Assembly: GCF_050624435.1 (NCBI RefSeq)
Contig: NC_134546.1
Location: 15,213,001-15,277,000, forward strand
Source of the DNA: Tenrec ecaudatus
Taxonomy: Eukaryota > Chordata > Mammalia > Afrosoricida > Tenrecidae
Direction: 5' to 3'
DNA length: 64,000 nt
Position numbers and translations under genes: made by a program. Positions 38,791-49,724 of the stretch are shown here, piece after piece (position 1 is the first letter of the stretch; every line of letters begins with the position of its first letter). The notes below the pieces were generated by a model. It saw only the letters and a list, made by a program, of their open reading frames with translations. It searched no databases and was not told where the DNA came from.

Positions 38791-39535
38791 AACATTCTAG
38801 AGTGAGAAACATGACCTGGACACAAGGAAGGCAATTTCTGATATTGAAAGTGCTATGATGAACTCACACGAGGCATGGAATAAGACACTCCAGGCTACAG
38901 GATGAGAAGGTGCTTCCATCCTTACATGTTTGAGGAACAGAAAGAAGGCAGTGGCTTGGCACGCGATGAGCAAGGGGAAGAATATTGGCCGTGTCGGAGA
39001 GGCACGGTTGTATCCTGCGTGCCAGAGGCAGATGCATGGGTGGATTTTACATAGAGAATCGACATGATGAGGTTGATAGAGTATCTTTGGATTCTCTGTG
39101 AGGAATGAACTCGGGAGGGCAAGGACTGATCCCTGAAAACCGGATGAGGAACACTGAGCCATTCAGGCAAGGCGTGAGGGTGACTTAAAGCAAAGCCGTA
39201 GTGCTGAAACAGGTGGGAAGGATTCCGATTTGGGATGCATCTTGGAGGTAGAATCCTCTCAGCAGGGAGTTGTAAATGATGTGGGGAGTGTGGAGAAATG
39301 ACAAACACAAGGGGACTCGTAGGCGGTTGACCAGAGCAAGCCAATAAATAGTGGCACCATTTGCTGACTAAGGAGACTGGAACCGTGGGGTGTGAGGTAT
39401 AATGATGGGGATCATTGTGCTTGTAAATGAGATCATTTTGATTCATCCAAAAGGAGGTAGGATCCCGCTACCGAGTGGCCAGGATGCTTCTCTTAGTGGA
39501 GAACTGAATCTTTGCTGACCGTCCGCAATTGCTAT
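38791..39535. other. No recognised feature
   Basis: A long antisense open frame (174 codons, 38922-39446) crosses this stretch. It has no family motif and biased Pro/Ser/His composition; I treat it as chance. Confidence 0.4.
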
Positions 39536-39539
39536 TGTT

Positions 39540-39680
39540 CTTCGGTGCCTCCACGTCCTTGTTTGACTCAGAATGCCTCCAAACTAGAACTGCCCTGTGG
39601 GCTGATCATCCGCCCAGGAGGGAGCAGATAGTCAGATCTTTGGGTTCAACCCTCCAACTTTGCATCTAGCAGTGGTGTGC
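39540..39680 (-). repeat. AfroSINE-like fragment, antisense
   Basis: TCCTTGTTTGACTCAGAATG, AGAACTGCCCTGTGGGC and TCTTTGGGTTCAACCCTCCA are recognisable. Confidence 0.6.
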
Positions 39681-40490
39681 TTCCTCAAAGATTCCTTGAT
39701 TTGTGATGGAAAGCAGGAGGTTGGGGGAGGGGAGAGGGATTGCTGGGAATCTGTGTGATGGGACACGGCTGGGAACAGGGCACATGCATCTCCATGGAGC
39801 TCCAAGAGTCAGGCAAGCCCTTGGCCCCTTTGAGAAGGCCTCAGGGAGGGATTCCACAGCTTCCCGGCTTGGGGTGGAGACTGGGAGGAGGGCAGGCTGG
39901 GTAGGTGAAGGGAAGGAGTGGGATCCAGGCGGGGAGTTGCTAAAAAGGACCTGAAGAAGGTACTGAGTGAGCAGGAACATGGAGGACTCCTGGTGTGCCC
40001 AAAGGAGGGGACTGTGTGCTGCAGCCTGGAGCTGTGAAAACCCTGCTGAACATGCCCCGGAGCGGCAGCCTCAGCATCACCCAGCATCCAGCATTGAGGT
40101 CCCAGCCCCAATCTTTGAGTCCGAGTCTGCATTTTAACCGGAACTTCAGGGGACACTGTGGACGGATTACAGTCGGTGATGTGTTACTCTGGGGCCCAGG
40201 GCTCGAGAGCATCACACATGTTTAACCATGACACCCGCAGAGACTCTTTCCTGTCCCTCGCGTGCTACACCATGCCTTATTCTTTAATGTCTTTCATCTT
40301 TTATTGATGATACAAAAAGGCTGTAAACCTGTTTTCGAAGATTCAGAGACTACAGAAATGTGTGGAGAGACTCATGGTCAGGCTCCGTTTTAGGATCTGG
40401 TGTATTAGGGTGACCAGAAGTTAGTCTCTCCCGGATATTTTTCACTGGGGGTGGGGGTGGGGGTGGGGGGGCAGTTTTACAGAACAGCAG
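39681..40490. other. G-rich unique sequence
   Basis: No family recognised. A (GGGGGT)n run lies at 40446-40472. Confidence 0.45.
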
Positions 40491-40494
40491 CTGT

Positions 40495-40563
40495 TTCCTG
40501 ATGAGGGGACCTTCAGCAAGATATTTAACCTGCCTTCCTTTTCTGCAAAATGGACACGCTAAT
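40495..40563 (+). repeat. MIR-like fragment, interrupted by a solo LTR
   Basis: CTTCAGCAAGATATTTAACC, TGCCTTCCTTTTCTGCAAAA and TGGACACGCTAAT match the MIR 3' region in order. Confidence 0.6.
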
Positions 40564-41104
40564 TATGATAGTTAGGTTTATTGTGCCAACCTGGCCAATG
40601 AATACCTGTGGGGTTAATTGAAGGGCAGTTTAATTGAAGGGTGGAGAGATAAATGGCTTGGCGAGCCTCGGCTTTCCATCTCTTGCTCTCTGATGGTCGG
40701 ACCAGCGTGCAGCTGCGTAAGCTCGTTCTCTGCCTCAGCTGGCAAGGCTCAGTTCCTGCAAGACATCACTGAGGAGAAGCCACATGGACCTACTCGGTTG
40801 CAGCCCTGGGTGCTGGAGCAGCCGTGTGGAGACCCCTGACAGCACTGAGATGCTTACACATCCACTGGATTCAAAGACTTTCTACCCATTGCCTTGCAGT
40901 CGACGTCATTGCGTGTGTTCTGGGAGATTGCGGAGGACTTTGTAGATCAGTATTGGACATATAGGCTAATGTCGGACTTATGGGCTTGGACAGCACTGGG
41001 TTGGGATATTTTCTTAATGTACACTTACCCTTTATATAAAACTCTCTCTTGTACACATATGAGTGTCCATGGATTTGTTTCTCTAGTCTACCCAGACAAA
41101 CACA
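40564..41104 (+). mobile_element. Solo LTR, 541 bp, family A 5' half and family B 3' half, with 5-bp TSD
   Basis: CTAAT is at 40559-40563 and 41105-41109. The first 180 bp match family A (TTATTGTGCCAACCTGGCCA, GGAGAGATAAATGGCTTGGC). The rest matches family B (ACTGAGATGCTTACACATCC, CTTTATATAAAACTCTCTC, GTTTCTCTAGTCTACCCAGA). No internal region. Confidence 0.7.
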
Positions 41105-41114
41105 CTAATCATAG

Positions 41115-41232
41115 TGTAAACCCAAACCGGACTCAATGCCATTGAGTCACTGCTGACTCACAATGACCTTACAGGACAGCATAGAACTGCCCCTGTGGGT
41201 TTCTGAACCTGCAGCTGTTTACAGGAGTAGAA
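41115..41232 (-). repeat. AfroSINE 3' half, antisense
   Basis: AAACCCAAACCGGACTCAAT, GACCTTACAGGACAGCATAG and TGCAGCTGTTTACAGGAGTA; the promoter half is missing. Confidence 0.82.
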
Positions 41233-41294
41233 CATAGAATGTGGACCTTCAGCACAGTGCCGGGCACAGAGTAACCCCCCCTGAAGGCTACTAT

Positions 41295-41410
41295 TAGGTA
41301 TTCCCTCCGAGTCACCTCTGACTCACAGCAACCCCACATCCAACAGAATGCTATGTCGCCCAGTCCTGTCCTGTCTTCCCGATGATTGGTTCGCTCAGAT
41401 CCGTTGTTGC
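41295..41410 (-). mobile_element. RTE 3' end, short antisense fragment
   Basis: CCGAGTCACCTCTGACTCAC, ATCCAACAGAATGCTATGTC, CCCAGTCCTGTCCTGTCTTC and CAGATCCGTTGTTGCCGCC follow the complement of the RTE 3' end. Confidence 0.65.
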
Positions 41411-42256
41411 CGCCATTTTGGATTTTGGGTGCCTTCCCACAGAGGAGGCTCATCTTCTCGTTACTCTATCACACAAGATTCCATGTGACCCACAGGGCTT
41501 TCGCTGGCTAATTTTTAGAAGTGGATCTCCAAGCCTTTCTTCCCAGTTTGACTTCGTCTGCAAGCTCTGTCGAAACCTGGCCCCCAGCATCACAGCAACA
41601 CCCAGGCTGCCTCAGTCGGAGGGGTGGGCAAGGAGTCATTACACAGAATGAGCCGCAGTGCTCACAGCTGGCCCTGCCTGGGGTCTTTGGATCGTTTTGC
41701 ATACAGACTGTCCTGGAGGCCTTCACCAACAGGGACAGCTCACGGGGAGCACCCGAGGGACTCCGGAGAAGACCAGGGAGCCCCTCACGCTGGAGCAGCT
41801 GGCCAAGGAAAGGCAGGCTCTCCTGGGGTCTCACTTCACTTTATAGACGCTCTGAGCTGCAAGGCCATTGCTGCTGCAGGAGCACAGCGGTGAAAAGGAA
41901 CCATAAAGGCAGGGAAGCAAAGGAGGGTCCCACCACCGGCCACGAGTAAGTACTCTTTTAACCGTCTGGTAGTTAGGCAATTTGGAAATCCCCCCGTTTT
42001 CGGATTGTGGCCTATCCACACATTTAAATGGGCACTGATGGGGCTGTATGGCACGTGCTCAAAGAAAAATGTATAAGGTTAATGAAACGCTAAGTATGCC
42101 GTGTGGCCCGTCGAACACACGTCCTACTGCGTTTGCTAAGTAGATTCCCTTGTTTGAAGCTTCCTCTACTACAGGTGCCACTCGAGTAGTACTGCAGCTA
42201 TGTGTATAATAGAGAAGCCTCCTATTGTTCTCTTCGCAGCCTTTGCTTTCCCTGGG
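41411..42256. other. No recognised feature
   Basis: Several overlapping open frames up to 142 codons occur on both strands in this G+C-rich stretch. Their coding is mutually exclusive and none shows a family motif. Confidence 0.4.
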
Positions 42257-42455
42257 GAGGAGTCTTGGTGGCGTGGTGGTTCTGTGTTGGGCGGCCAACT
42301 GCAAAGTTAGAAGTTTGAGCTCATCAGCTGCTTTGAGGGAGAAGACGGGCTTGACCGTCTTAACGAGTGGGTCTCAGAAATCCACAGAGCAGTTCCACCC
42401 AGTCCTGTAAGACCACGATGAGTCAGCATCTACTCTGTGGCGCTGCGTGTGCTTT
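42257..42455 (+). repeat. AfroSINE, sense
   Basis: GGAGGAGTCTTGGTGGCGTG, GAAGTTTGAGCTCATCAGCT, CAGAGCAGTTCCACCCAGTC and GATGAGTCAGCATCTACTCT are in order. Confidence 0.87.
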
Positions 42456-42721
42456 TTTGGGGACATATCTTCCTTGAGAGATGAATAGGCATGTTGGCGC
42501 GATACTCTGAGCTGGTAAAATTACTTGCAAGGACAGTGTTTGTACAATTTGAGTGGGTAGACAAAACTTTAATCCCATATTAAATTCTTATCATATATTA
42601 AAGTTAATCACATATTAAATTGTAAAATGACCTCTATCATTAATTTCTTGAGAGGTAGCACATGTGACTATAGAGTTCCTAGGATTCAATAAAACAATTA
42701 ATTTAATGAACTTAATAGCCT

Positions 42722-43085
42722 GGACCAGGCATTTTATCCAAACACTTTGCATGCATTGTTTTATCTTAATCTCAACTAATTTGTAACCCCAAGATCAGTA
42801 GTTCAAAGCCACCAGCCTCTTGGTAGGAGATGAGTCTGTTTGTTCCCATAAACACTTGACAGCCTCCTATTCATTACGGGGCAGTTCTACTCTGTCGTCT
42901 AGAGTTGCTCTGAGTCAGAACCAACTTGCTGATGGCATCGGGACTCCTTGGAGGTAGTTTCTCATATTCCCCCCACTTATAAATGAGCACGCTGAAGCTC
43001 CAAGGGTGAAGAAAGTTGCATAAAGTTACCCCGTTGGGAAACCAGACTCGTGATTCTAACTCGGATCATGTGCCCTTACCCTGCA
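42722..43085 (-). repeat. MIR-like element, antisense, split by an AfroSINE
   Basis: Left piece TTTTATCTTAATCTCAACTA; right piece from 42949 with AAATGAGCACGCTGAAGCTC and GAAGAAAGTTGCATAAAGTT. The SINE at 42781-42948 separates them. Confidence 0.6.
42781..42948 (+). repeat. AfroSINE, sense, 5'-truncated
   Basis: GATCAGTAGTTCAAAGCCAC, GGGGCAGTTCTACTCTGTCG and GAGTCAGAACCAACTTGCTG are present. It inserted into a MIR. Confidence 0.85.
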
Positions 43086-43231
43086 GGTTACTTATGTTTT
43101 CTTACTCCTCCCTCTCTTCAGAGTGTACCATTCCAGTTCATGACTTCATGGAGCATCTTCTATCACAGGAATCCTCCAGCCCCCCATGGCTACCCTTTCC
43201 TTGATTTCTGTGTCCAGTAGAGTCACGCAAA

Positions 43232-43410
43232 ACCAAACGCCACTGCGTGGCTCTGGATGCATCAGGACCCTAAGTAGAGCTTCTCAGGCTGTCAATCTCT
43301 ATGGGAGCAGGTAGCTTCATCTTTCTCCCACTGGCGGGGTTGAACCCTCCACCTTGCGGGTAGCAGCCCAACCTTTTCTCAACAGCACAATCAGGGCTGC
43401 TACCTTTTCC
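43232..43410 (-). repeat. AfroSINE, antisense, diverged
   Basis: CTCAGGCTGTCAATCTCTAT, TCATCTTTCTCCCACTGGCG, GGTTGAACCCTCCACCTTGC and CACAATCAGGGCTGC. Confidence 0.8.
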
Positions 43411-43577
43411 TTGAGGATCCACAGTTTCCTGTGAACGACGACTGGTGTCCTCACTGGTTTTTCTAAGGACTCTCAAGGACAAAGAAAACTTACTCTTGAA
43501 CTTCTGTCCCTTCTCATTCTGGATTCTTCCTCCTATCTTAGTTTTTCTGGCCTGTTTCCTAACAAAAAGCAGCTATT

Positions 43578-45491
43578 ATTTTAAAATTTTATTTTATTGG
43601 GGGCTCTTACAGCTCTTATCACAATCCATACATAGATCCATTGTGTCAAACACATCTGTACATATGTTGTCATCATCTTTTTCAAAACATCTTCTTTTTA
43701 TTTGAGCCCTTGGTATCAGCTCCTCCTTTTGTCCCCCTCCCTCTCCTCTGTCCCCTTGATAATATATCAATTATTCTTTTTGTCTTTTTTTCATGTCTTA
43801 CACTGACCGTTGTCTCCTTTCACCCACTTTTCTGCTGTCTGCCCCCTGGGAGGGGGCCATATGTCGATTATTGTGATCAGTTCCCCCTTACTGTGCCCCC
43901 CCCCCATTTCCCTTACCCTCCTAGTATCATTGCTGTCTTTATTGGTCCTGAGGGTTTTATCTGTTCTGGATTCCCTGTGTTGGGAGCTCTTACCTGTAAC
44001 AGTAAACATGTTCTGGTCTAGCCAGATTTGTAAGATAGAATTGGGGTCATGATAGTGGCAGGGTGGCAGGGGGAGGAGAGCATTAAAGAACTAGAGGAAA
44101 GTTGTGTGTTTCATCTGTGTTATACTGCACCCTGATTGGCTGTCTCGTCCTTGTGGCCCTTCTGTAAGGGATGCCCAATTGGCTACTGATGGGCTTTGAG
44201 TCTCCACAATCCCACTCATTCACATTGATATGATTTTGTTTGTTTGTTTGTTTTGTTTTGGGTCTTTCATGCCTTACACCTGATCCCATTGACACCTCGT
44301 GGTCACACAGGCTGGTGTGCTTCTTCCATGTGGGCTTGTTGCTTCTCAGCTAGATGGCTGCTTGTTTATCTTTAAGCTTTTAAGACCACAGATGCTATAT
44401 CTTTTGATAGCTGGGCTCCATCAGCTTTCTTCACCATATTTGTTTATGTACCTGCTTTGTCTTCAGCAATTGTGTTGGGAAGGTGAGCATCATGGAATGC
44501 CCATTTAATAGAACAAAGTGTTCTTGCATTGAGGAAGTTCTTGAGTGGAGGCCCAACGTCCGTATGTCGCCGTAATACTTTATAAATAAACATATGTACA
44601 TAGATCCATTCTATCATTAGATATAAATATATTTACATATATACAGGCCTGTATTTAGACCTCTAGAAATGTTCTTTGCCTCCCAGTTATTTCCTCTATT
44701 TCCTTTTATTTTCCTCCTGTTCCACTATCATGTTCATCTTTTATTCAGGTTTTGGTAATTCCTCTTGGCTACATTGACCTTGATTGAGCCCTCTCATGCA
44801 TCCTATACCCTCCTTGCCATCAATTTTAGATCGCTTATTCTTCCCTTGTCCCTGGCACCCCCTTCCTTTTCCCCACCTCCCACTCTCCCATGTCCCTCCA
44901 GAACCGTCGGTCCCATTGTTCTCTCCTCTGGATTGTTCATCCCGCCTCTCTTGTCCACATTGGCAATAATATGCACAAAAACAAAGCAAAGCAAAACATA
45001 ACCAAAAGAGAAGACAAAAAAAATAAATCAACAACAGCGAATATAAGAAAACAAACAAATAAATGGCCAACAGCAAAAAATGAACAGAAAAGCCCTCAGT
45101 CTCAGGTCTGGGCAGTGATCTTTATGAGTGTTTTCCAGTGGCGTCTGCTGGGGCGCCACGCCCTGGCCCCCGAGTCCCCCTTTGGCATTCCTCGGGGACT
45201 TGGTTGCTTTGTTCCCCTTGCTGCTCCACTGTAAGCCCTTATTGTATCACCCTGGTGCGGTGGGGTCAGATCATCCCATCTCCTTACCATGTGCCCGTGC
45301 TGTCCCCCTTCGTGCTGTGTGTCAGTGAGGGACATCGTAGTGTCTCGCGGTGGGGCCGGCCTTGTGATCTTCTCTGTGCATTGGCTGCTCTAAGCTGGAA
45401 TATTGTCCTCAGGGCTTGGTGGGCCGGTGTGTGTTCCACTCTCTCTCCTTCTCCCTTTGCTCCTGATCAGACGCCCCCCCTCTTCCTGAGC
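43578..45491 (-). mobile_element. LINE 3'-end family, longest copy: 1914 bp antisense with 13-bp TSD
   Basis: AAAAGCAGCTATT flanks it exactly at 43565-43577 and 45492-45504. On the + strand it opens with TTTTATTTTATTGGGGGCTC. It continues through all landmarks of the shorter copies and then about 900 bp not seen in them, including the A-rich ATAACCAAAAGAGAAGACAA. No reverse transcriptase or L1 ORF motif could be found in either strand, so this would be an unusually long 3' UTR or a non-coding derivative. Confidence 0.92.
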
Positions 45492-45504
45492 AAAAGCAGC
45501 TATT

Positions 45505-46000
45505 GCTTCCCTGGGACAGTCACACATTCCTCCTCCTTCCACCAAATGTCCCTCCTGCAGCCATGGGACACACCAGCTGGGTTCTGTGGAGAGAAGGTGT
45601 GGAGACACAAATAGGAGAGGAAGACGTTTCTTGGTTGGGAGGGGGCAGTCCAATGGGAAGTGAAAGGGTGCAGCAGGAGTTAGAGGAGAGCCTTTAGACC
45701 GTATGTACGCTGATGCCCTCAGTGGCCTCATAGACGGAGGAAGGAGGGCTCTTCCCAACTGGCAGAGAAATGCACCTCGTCAGCCACTTTGCAGGTCAGG
45801 GCCAGTGGCCCAACATGCGCATCTGTATTTACACATGTGTGTGGGAGGGAGCTTTACCACGTCTGTGGGCAAATGGAAGGAAATATATTAAATGTTAGAA
45901 TACATGCTTTAAAATATAGATGTTTATATGTGCTCCTGAACTTATTCTTCAGTTCTTCTTGTCCTCATTCAACCATTTCAAGACATAGCATATGATCAAT
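45505..46000. other. No recognised feature
   Basis: Unique-looking sequence between the long LINE copy and an RTE fragment. Confidence 0.4.
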
Positions 46001-46375
46001 AGCAATTGGCAGCGAAGGAAGAAGTTCACGCTTCAATAAAGGCACGAGGGAAAAACAAGGCTCCTGGTGCTCACTGGTCTAAGCCACGAAATTTGGAAGA
46101 TGGCTACTTGGCAGACTGACTGGAAAAGATCCATATTTGTAAGCAATGTGAAGAAAGGTGGCCCAACAGAACGTGAAAATTATTGAACAATATCAGACAC
46201 CAGCAAAATGTTGCCGAAGATCATTCAACAGCAGCTGCAGCAGTGCATTGACAAGGAGCTGCCAGGAATTCTAGCAGGAGGCAGAGAAGGAAGAGGGACA
46301 AGAGCTCTCAAAGCTGGTATCAGAGAGATCCTGGCTGAAAGCCGAGAATACCAGAAAGATATGCATACTTAGGGG
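46000..46375 (+). mobile_element. RTE reverse-transcriptase region fragment, sense
   Basis: ATATCAGACACCAGCAAAAT, GAAGATCATTCAACAGCAGC, ACAAGGAGCTGCCAGGAATT and GAGAAGGAAGAGGGACAAGA correspond to the RTE segment just before the RT core (KIIL.ARLQQ..ELP..QAGFR type). Frameshifted. Confidence 0.72.
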
Positions 46376-46865
46376 GTCCCTTTCCCCAGTATAAGGATCC
46401 TGCCTTTTTCTAACAGGGGCCTTGTGGGAGACCAGCCTCCATAACCAAATGGGTCCAAGGGCAGTGGTTGTGTAATTGAAGGGTAATTTAAAGAAACATC
46501 CGACAAGGCATGTGAGGGGCTCACCTCTTCCATGTGGACTGGAACCAGAATGAGAGAGGAATGTACTCTCTCACAAGCTTATATAATCACGGGCATGCAA
46601 GCCACGTCATACACATATGTAACAGGAAGGGGATGTGTTACAGGCACACACATAACAGGAAGGGTACATACATAACAAGATGGGCAGGTTCTAGAGTTAA
46701 GATGGCAGCCTAACCTGGTTGTCTTTGAGCTGGCTTGACCCTAAGTGTCCCTGGTCTCTTCTCAGGGGAATAATCTATGATCCTCATCCGAAGGGAGTGG
46801 ACCACCGTTAGGGTTAGATGGTCTGAGTGTTTTCGATGGCAGATAGCCTTCAAGAGTATAGTAGT
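46376..46865. other. No recognised family
   Basis: It contains a short imperfect triplication around 46610-46680 (ACATAACAGGAAGGG, TAACAAGATGGG). Otherwise unremarkable. Confidence 0.4.
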
Positions 46866-47157
46866 GTGTTAGTCTGGGTAAACTAGGGAAGTAAATCCAC
46901 AGAAACTCATAAATAAATAAATGAATGAATGAATGAATAAACATAAAGAGTTTTATATAAAGGGTAAATGTACACTAAAGCATCCAAACCCAGTGCTGTC
47001 CAAGCCCATAACTCCAACATTAGCCCATATGTTCGGCACTGATCTACAAATTCCTCCTCCATCTCACAAAGCACACACAGTGATGCCAACTGCAGGAGGA
47101 AAGCTGAATCAGTGAGCGTGTAAGCATCTCAGCGCTGGCAGGGGTCTCCACACGGGG
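46866..47157 (-). mobile_element. Solo LTR family B, antisense, truncated
   Basis: The left end GTGTTAGTCTGGGTAAACTA is the complement of the family B end. It continues TTTTATATAAAGGGTAAATG, CCAAACCCAGTGCTGTCCAA and ends GGCAGGGGTCTCCACACGGG. It is cut off where a LINE 3' fragment starts. A short (AAATGAATGA) run lies inside. Confidence 0.72.
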
Positions 47158-47164
47158 CTCATGC

Positions 47165-47269
47165 ATCTCTGATCACAATCCGTACATCCATCCATTGTGT
47201 CAAGCACATTTGTACATTTGTTGCCATCATCATTTTCAAAACATTTGCTTTCTACTTGAGCCCTTGGTA
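47165..47269 (-). mobile_element. LINE 3'-end family, antisense internal fragment
   Basis: ATTGTGTCAAGCACATTTGT, TGCCATCATCATTTTCAAAA and CTACTTGAGCCCTTGGTATT are present. The tail end is missing, so this is a deletion remnant rather than a simple 5' truncation. Confidence 0.82.
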
Positions 47270-47392
47270 TTTTTGAAGTCTTAAAAGATCTATAACTTGG
47301 TCTTGAAGTTGGATACTCATGCATATTGATGTGTGAAAGACAAATCTTCAAACTTTGCAGCATTTAATGATATGTTTTCAATAAAAATGCAC

Positions 47393-47620
47393 TAGCTCCT
47401 AATTGCTACTGTAACAAAAGATGACCAGTTTAGTGACTTGAAACAACACAGACCTACTTATGGTTCTGGTTCTGGAGGTCACCATTCTGAAATGGGTTTC
47501 ACTGTCCTAAAGTCTAGCCACTGGCAGACCTGTTGGTGTCGTCTCTGCTTCTGACTCGTCTGCTTCCCTCACTGTCATGTAAGGGCCTTTTCAATTACAT
47601 TGAGCTAACAACAACAAAAA
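47393..47620. repeat. Ancient mammalian repeat fragment
   Basis: TAATTGCTACTGTAACAAAA, GACTTGAAACAACACAGACC, GGTTCTGGTTCTGGAGGTCA and GTCTCTGCTTCTGAC follow a repeat common in placental genomes (tract 'TGCCGTAACAAA...GGAGGCTAGAAGTCC'). I cannot name the class with confidence. A second copy is at 54714-55255. Confidence 0.5.
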
Positions 47621-48078
47621 ATCCAGGATTATTTCCCTCCTTTAAAATCAGTTGATAAGGAACTTGACTTCCACCTACACCCTTCATTGTCCCTTTCCAT
47701 GTCACCTAATATATTCACAGTTTCCAGGGATTAGGCTCGAACATCTTGTCATTTGGAGGTGGTGGCATTCTTCTGCCCACCAGGATCATTATTCGGCCAC
47801 GATGGCTGCAACAATGGGCGCACACATAGCAGTGACCTTGAGGATGGCCCAGGGCTAGGCAGTATCTCCTTCTTTCGTTCTATGAAAACCTCTGCTGTCA
47901 TAGTCAGAACCAAACCCAACGGTGCTAACACCAGCAGCACATTTCTTAATTTATAATAAAAAATTTTGAGTTAAACTACTCAGTGTTTGAAACTGTGAGC
48001 TATAAAATTTCAATCCTATTTTCAAGTGAAGTATTCTTATTTATTTTTAAGTAGGGTTTTTCTACTTAATACATAATC
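47621..48078. other. No recognised feature
   Basis: Ordinary sequence between an ancient repeat and a solo LTR. Confidence 0.4.
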
Positions 48079-48574
48079 TGTTGTCCATTTGAGGCTTAAG
48101 TAGGGAGGAGGGCTAGAGTCTAGCCTGTCAATCAGGTCACAGCTTGATGACCTCATTTGGAGGCGCTAAGGAGATAAATAGCTTGCTGGAGGCAGGACAT
48201 CCACTCACTCCCTGAGAGACATTACTGAGGATGAGTCTGATGGAGCTACACTGATGCAGCCAGAGCCCTGGGAGCTGGAGAAGCCACATGGAGACCACTG
48301 ACAGCGCTGAGATGCTTCTACCGCCACTGGATCCACAAGACTTTCCACCACTGGCCTGTGATCTTCCTGCATTTGGCATCATTACATGACTGCGTGAGTC
48401 TAAAGAGGAATTTATGGACTTGTAATGGACATATGGGCTAAAATTGGATTTATGGATTTGATTTGGACTGGGCTGGGATGTTTTCTGAATGTACAATAAC
48501 TTTATATAAAGCTCTTTCCTATACACATATGAGTGTCTCTGGATTTGTTTCTCTAGTCAACCCAGACTAACACA
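48079..48574 (+). mobile_element. Solo LTR family B, sense, near full length
   Basis: GTCTAGCCTGTCAATCAGGT, CATGGAGACCACTGACAGCG, TGATCTTCCTGCATTTGGCA, CTTTATATAAAGCTC (TATA-like), GAGTGTCTCTGGATTTGTTT and an end of CCCAGACTAACACA. The start position is approximate. Confidence 0.72.
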
Positions 48575-48628
48575 CCTAGTAATAATTATTCTTGGATAAA
48601 GAATGTTTTTTACTTTAGAGCTCCCTCA

Positions 48629-48838
48629 GGGAGCCCTGGTATCATAAGGGGTTGCACATTGGGCTACTAATCACAAGGTCAGCAGTTTGAATCCACTAGC
48701 TACTCTGAAGGAAAACGATGTGACTTTTGACTTCCATAAAGTTACTGTCTTGGAAAGAAAGCCACAGGGGCGGTTCTACCCTGTCCCATACTGTCACTTT
48801 GAGTCAGCATTGACTCCATGGTAGTGAGTTTGGGCTTG
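48629..48838 (+). repeat. AfroSINE, sense, near full length
   Basis: GGGAGCCCTGGTATCATAAG, GGTCAGCAGTTTGAATCCAC, GGCGGTTCTACCCTGTCCCA, GAGTCAGCATTGACTCCATG and a TTTGGGCTTG tail. Confidence 0.9.
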
Positions 48839-48869
48839 ATTTTATTTTTTCAGTGCTGATGTTTTTACC

Positions 48870-49110
48870 ATGTCCCATGATGATCTCTCTAAATGACAGA
48901 ACCCTTGACGACGTCCATCTTTTCTCTGTTGATCATAATGTGACATAGGTCCGGTTGTGAGGATTTGGGTCTTCTTTGCATTGAGTTGTCATCCGCCTCA
49001 AAGGTTGCCATCCTTGATTTTCATCAGCACATGCTTGGAGTCTTCCGTGTGGTCGGTAAGCAGCTTTGGTTATCTGCAGCAAGCAGGTTGTTAACAAGGC
49101 TTCCGCCAAT
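48870..49110 (-). mobile_element. RTE reverse-transcriptase fragment, antisense
   Basis: GGTTGTGAGGATTTGGGTCT, TTTGCATTGAGTTGTCATCC and GCAAGCAGGTTGTTAACAAG are RTE landmarks just downstream of the catalytic motif (also at 37140-37340). The catalytic site itself is replaced. Confidence 0.72.
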
Positions 49111-49194
49111 CCAGTCATGCTGTGCTATGGGTTGGGACCTACTGGACGGCTCCTAACCACAACCACAACAACCAGTTCCGGTGCCTCATTCTTC

Positions 49195-49310
49195 CTCTTC
49201 GTCGTTGTTGTTAGGTGCCACATCAGGTCTGACTCATCATGATCCGACGAACAACGGAAGGAAGCACTGTACCTCCCTCACCGTTACTGTGATGCTTGAG
49301 CCCGCGTTGG
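49195..49310 (-). mobile_element. RTE 3' end, antisense fragment
   Basis: GTCGTTGTTGTTAGGTGCCA, TCAGGTCTGACTCATCATGA and CACCGTTACTGTGATGCTTG match the complement of the RTE 3' end, starting at the (GTT)n tail. Confidence 0.72.
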
Positions 49311-49724
49311 CAATCCGTCACCGTAAGCCGCCACAGCGCAGCAAACCAGCGGAGTGGAGTGGGATGGGTAGATTTCACCAATATCTCAAGAGTCTCATTA
49401 GGAATCTAAAAACCACAGGGCAAGGGTTGTGTTCACATTCAGACATTCCTGCACTAGAATTAGAATCGGCCTGATGGCAGTGGGTGAAGACATACTTGTA
49501 TTTGTGATGCATTGTTTTCATGATGAATAAAAATAAGTGTCTCTCACACTTAACAGGAGCTGAGGCTAAATTCTGCACTGCAGGCTGTAACATGAAATAC
49601 GACCTGACAGTGTCAGCTTGGTCGAGAAGGAAATGTGTGATATTTTGGTGCTAAATTGAGGGAATAAGTTACATAAGGAAGTGGAATTCAACAAGTGTAA
49701 GCTTTGTTTTTCATGTTCCCCCTT

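Noticed and set aside
38922..39446. 174-codon antisense open frame
   Set aside because: No family motif, low-complexity Pro/Ser/His composition, no splice or poly(A) context; chance frame in repeat-poor sequence.
41521..41949. 142-codon open frame and overlapping antisense frame
   Set aside because: Both strands are open over the same G+C-rich stretch and neither resembles a known protein; overlapping frames of this kind are expected by chance.
44741..45234. Membrane-like and basic open frames in the long LINE copy
   Set aside because: They are translations of T-rich/A-rich 3'-UTR sequence on either strand; no reverse transcriptase or ORF1 motif and not shared as open frames with other copies.
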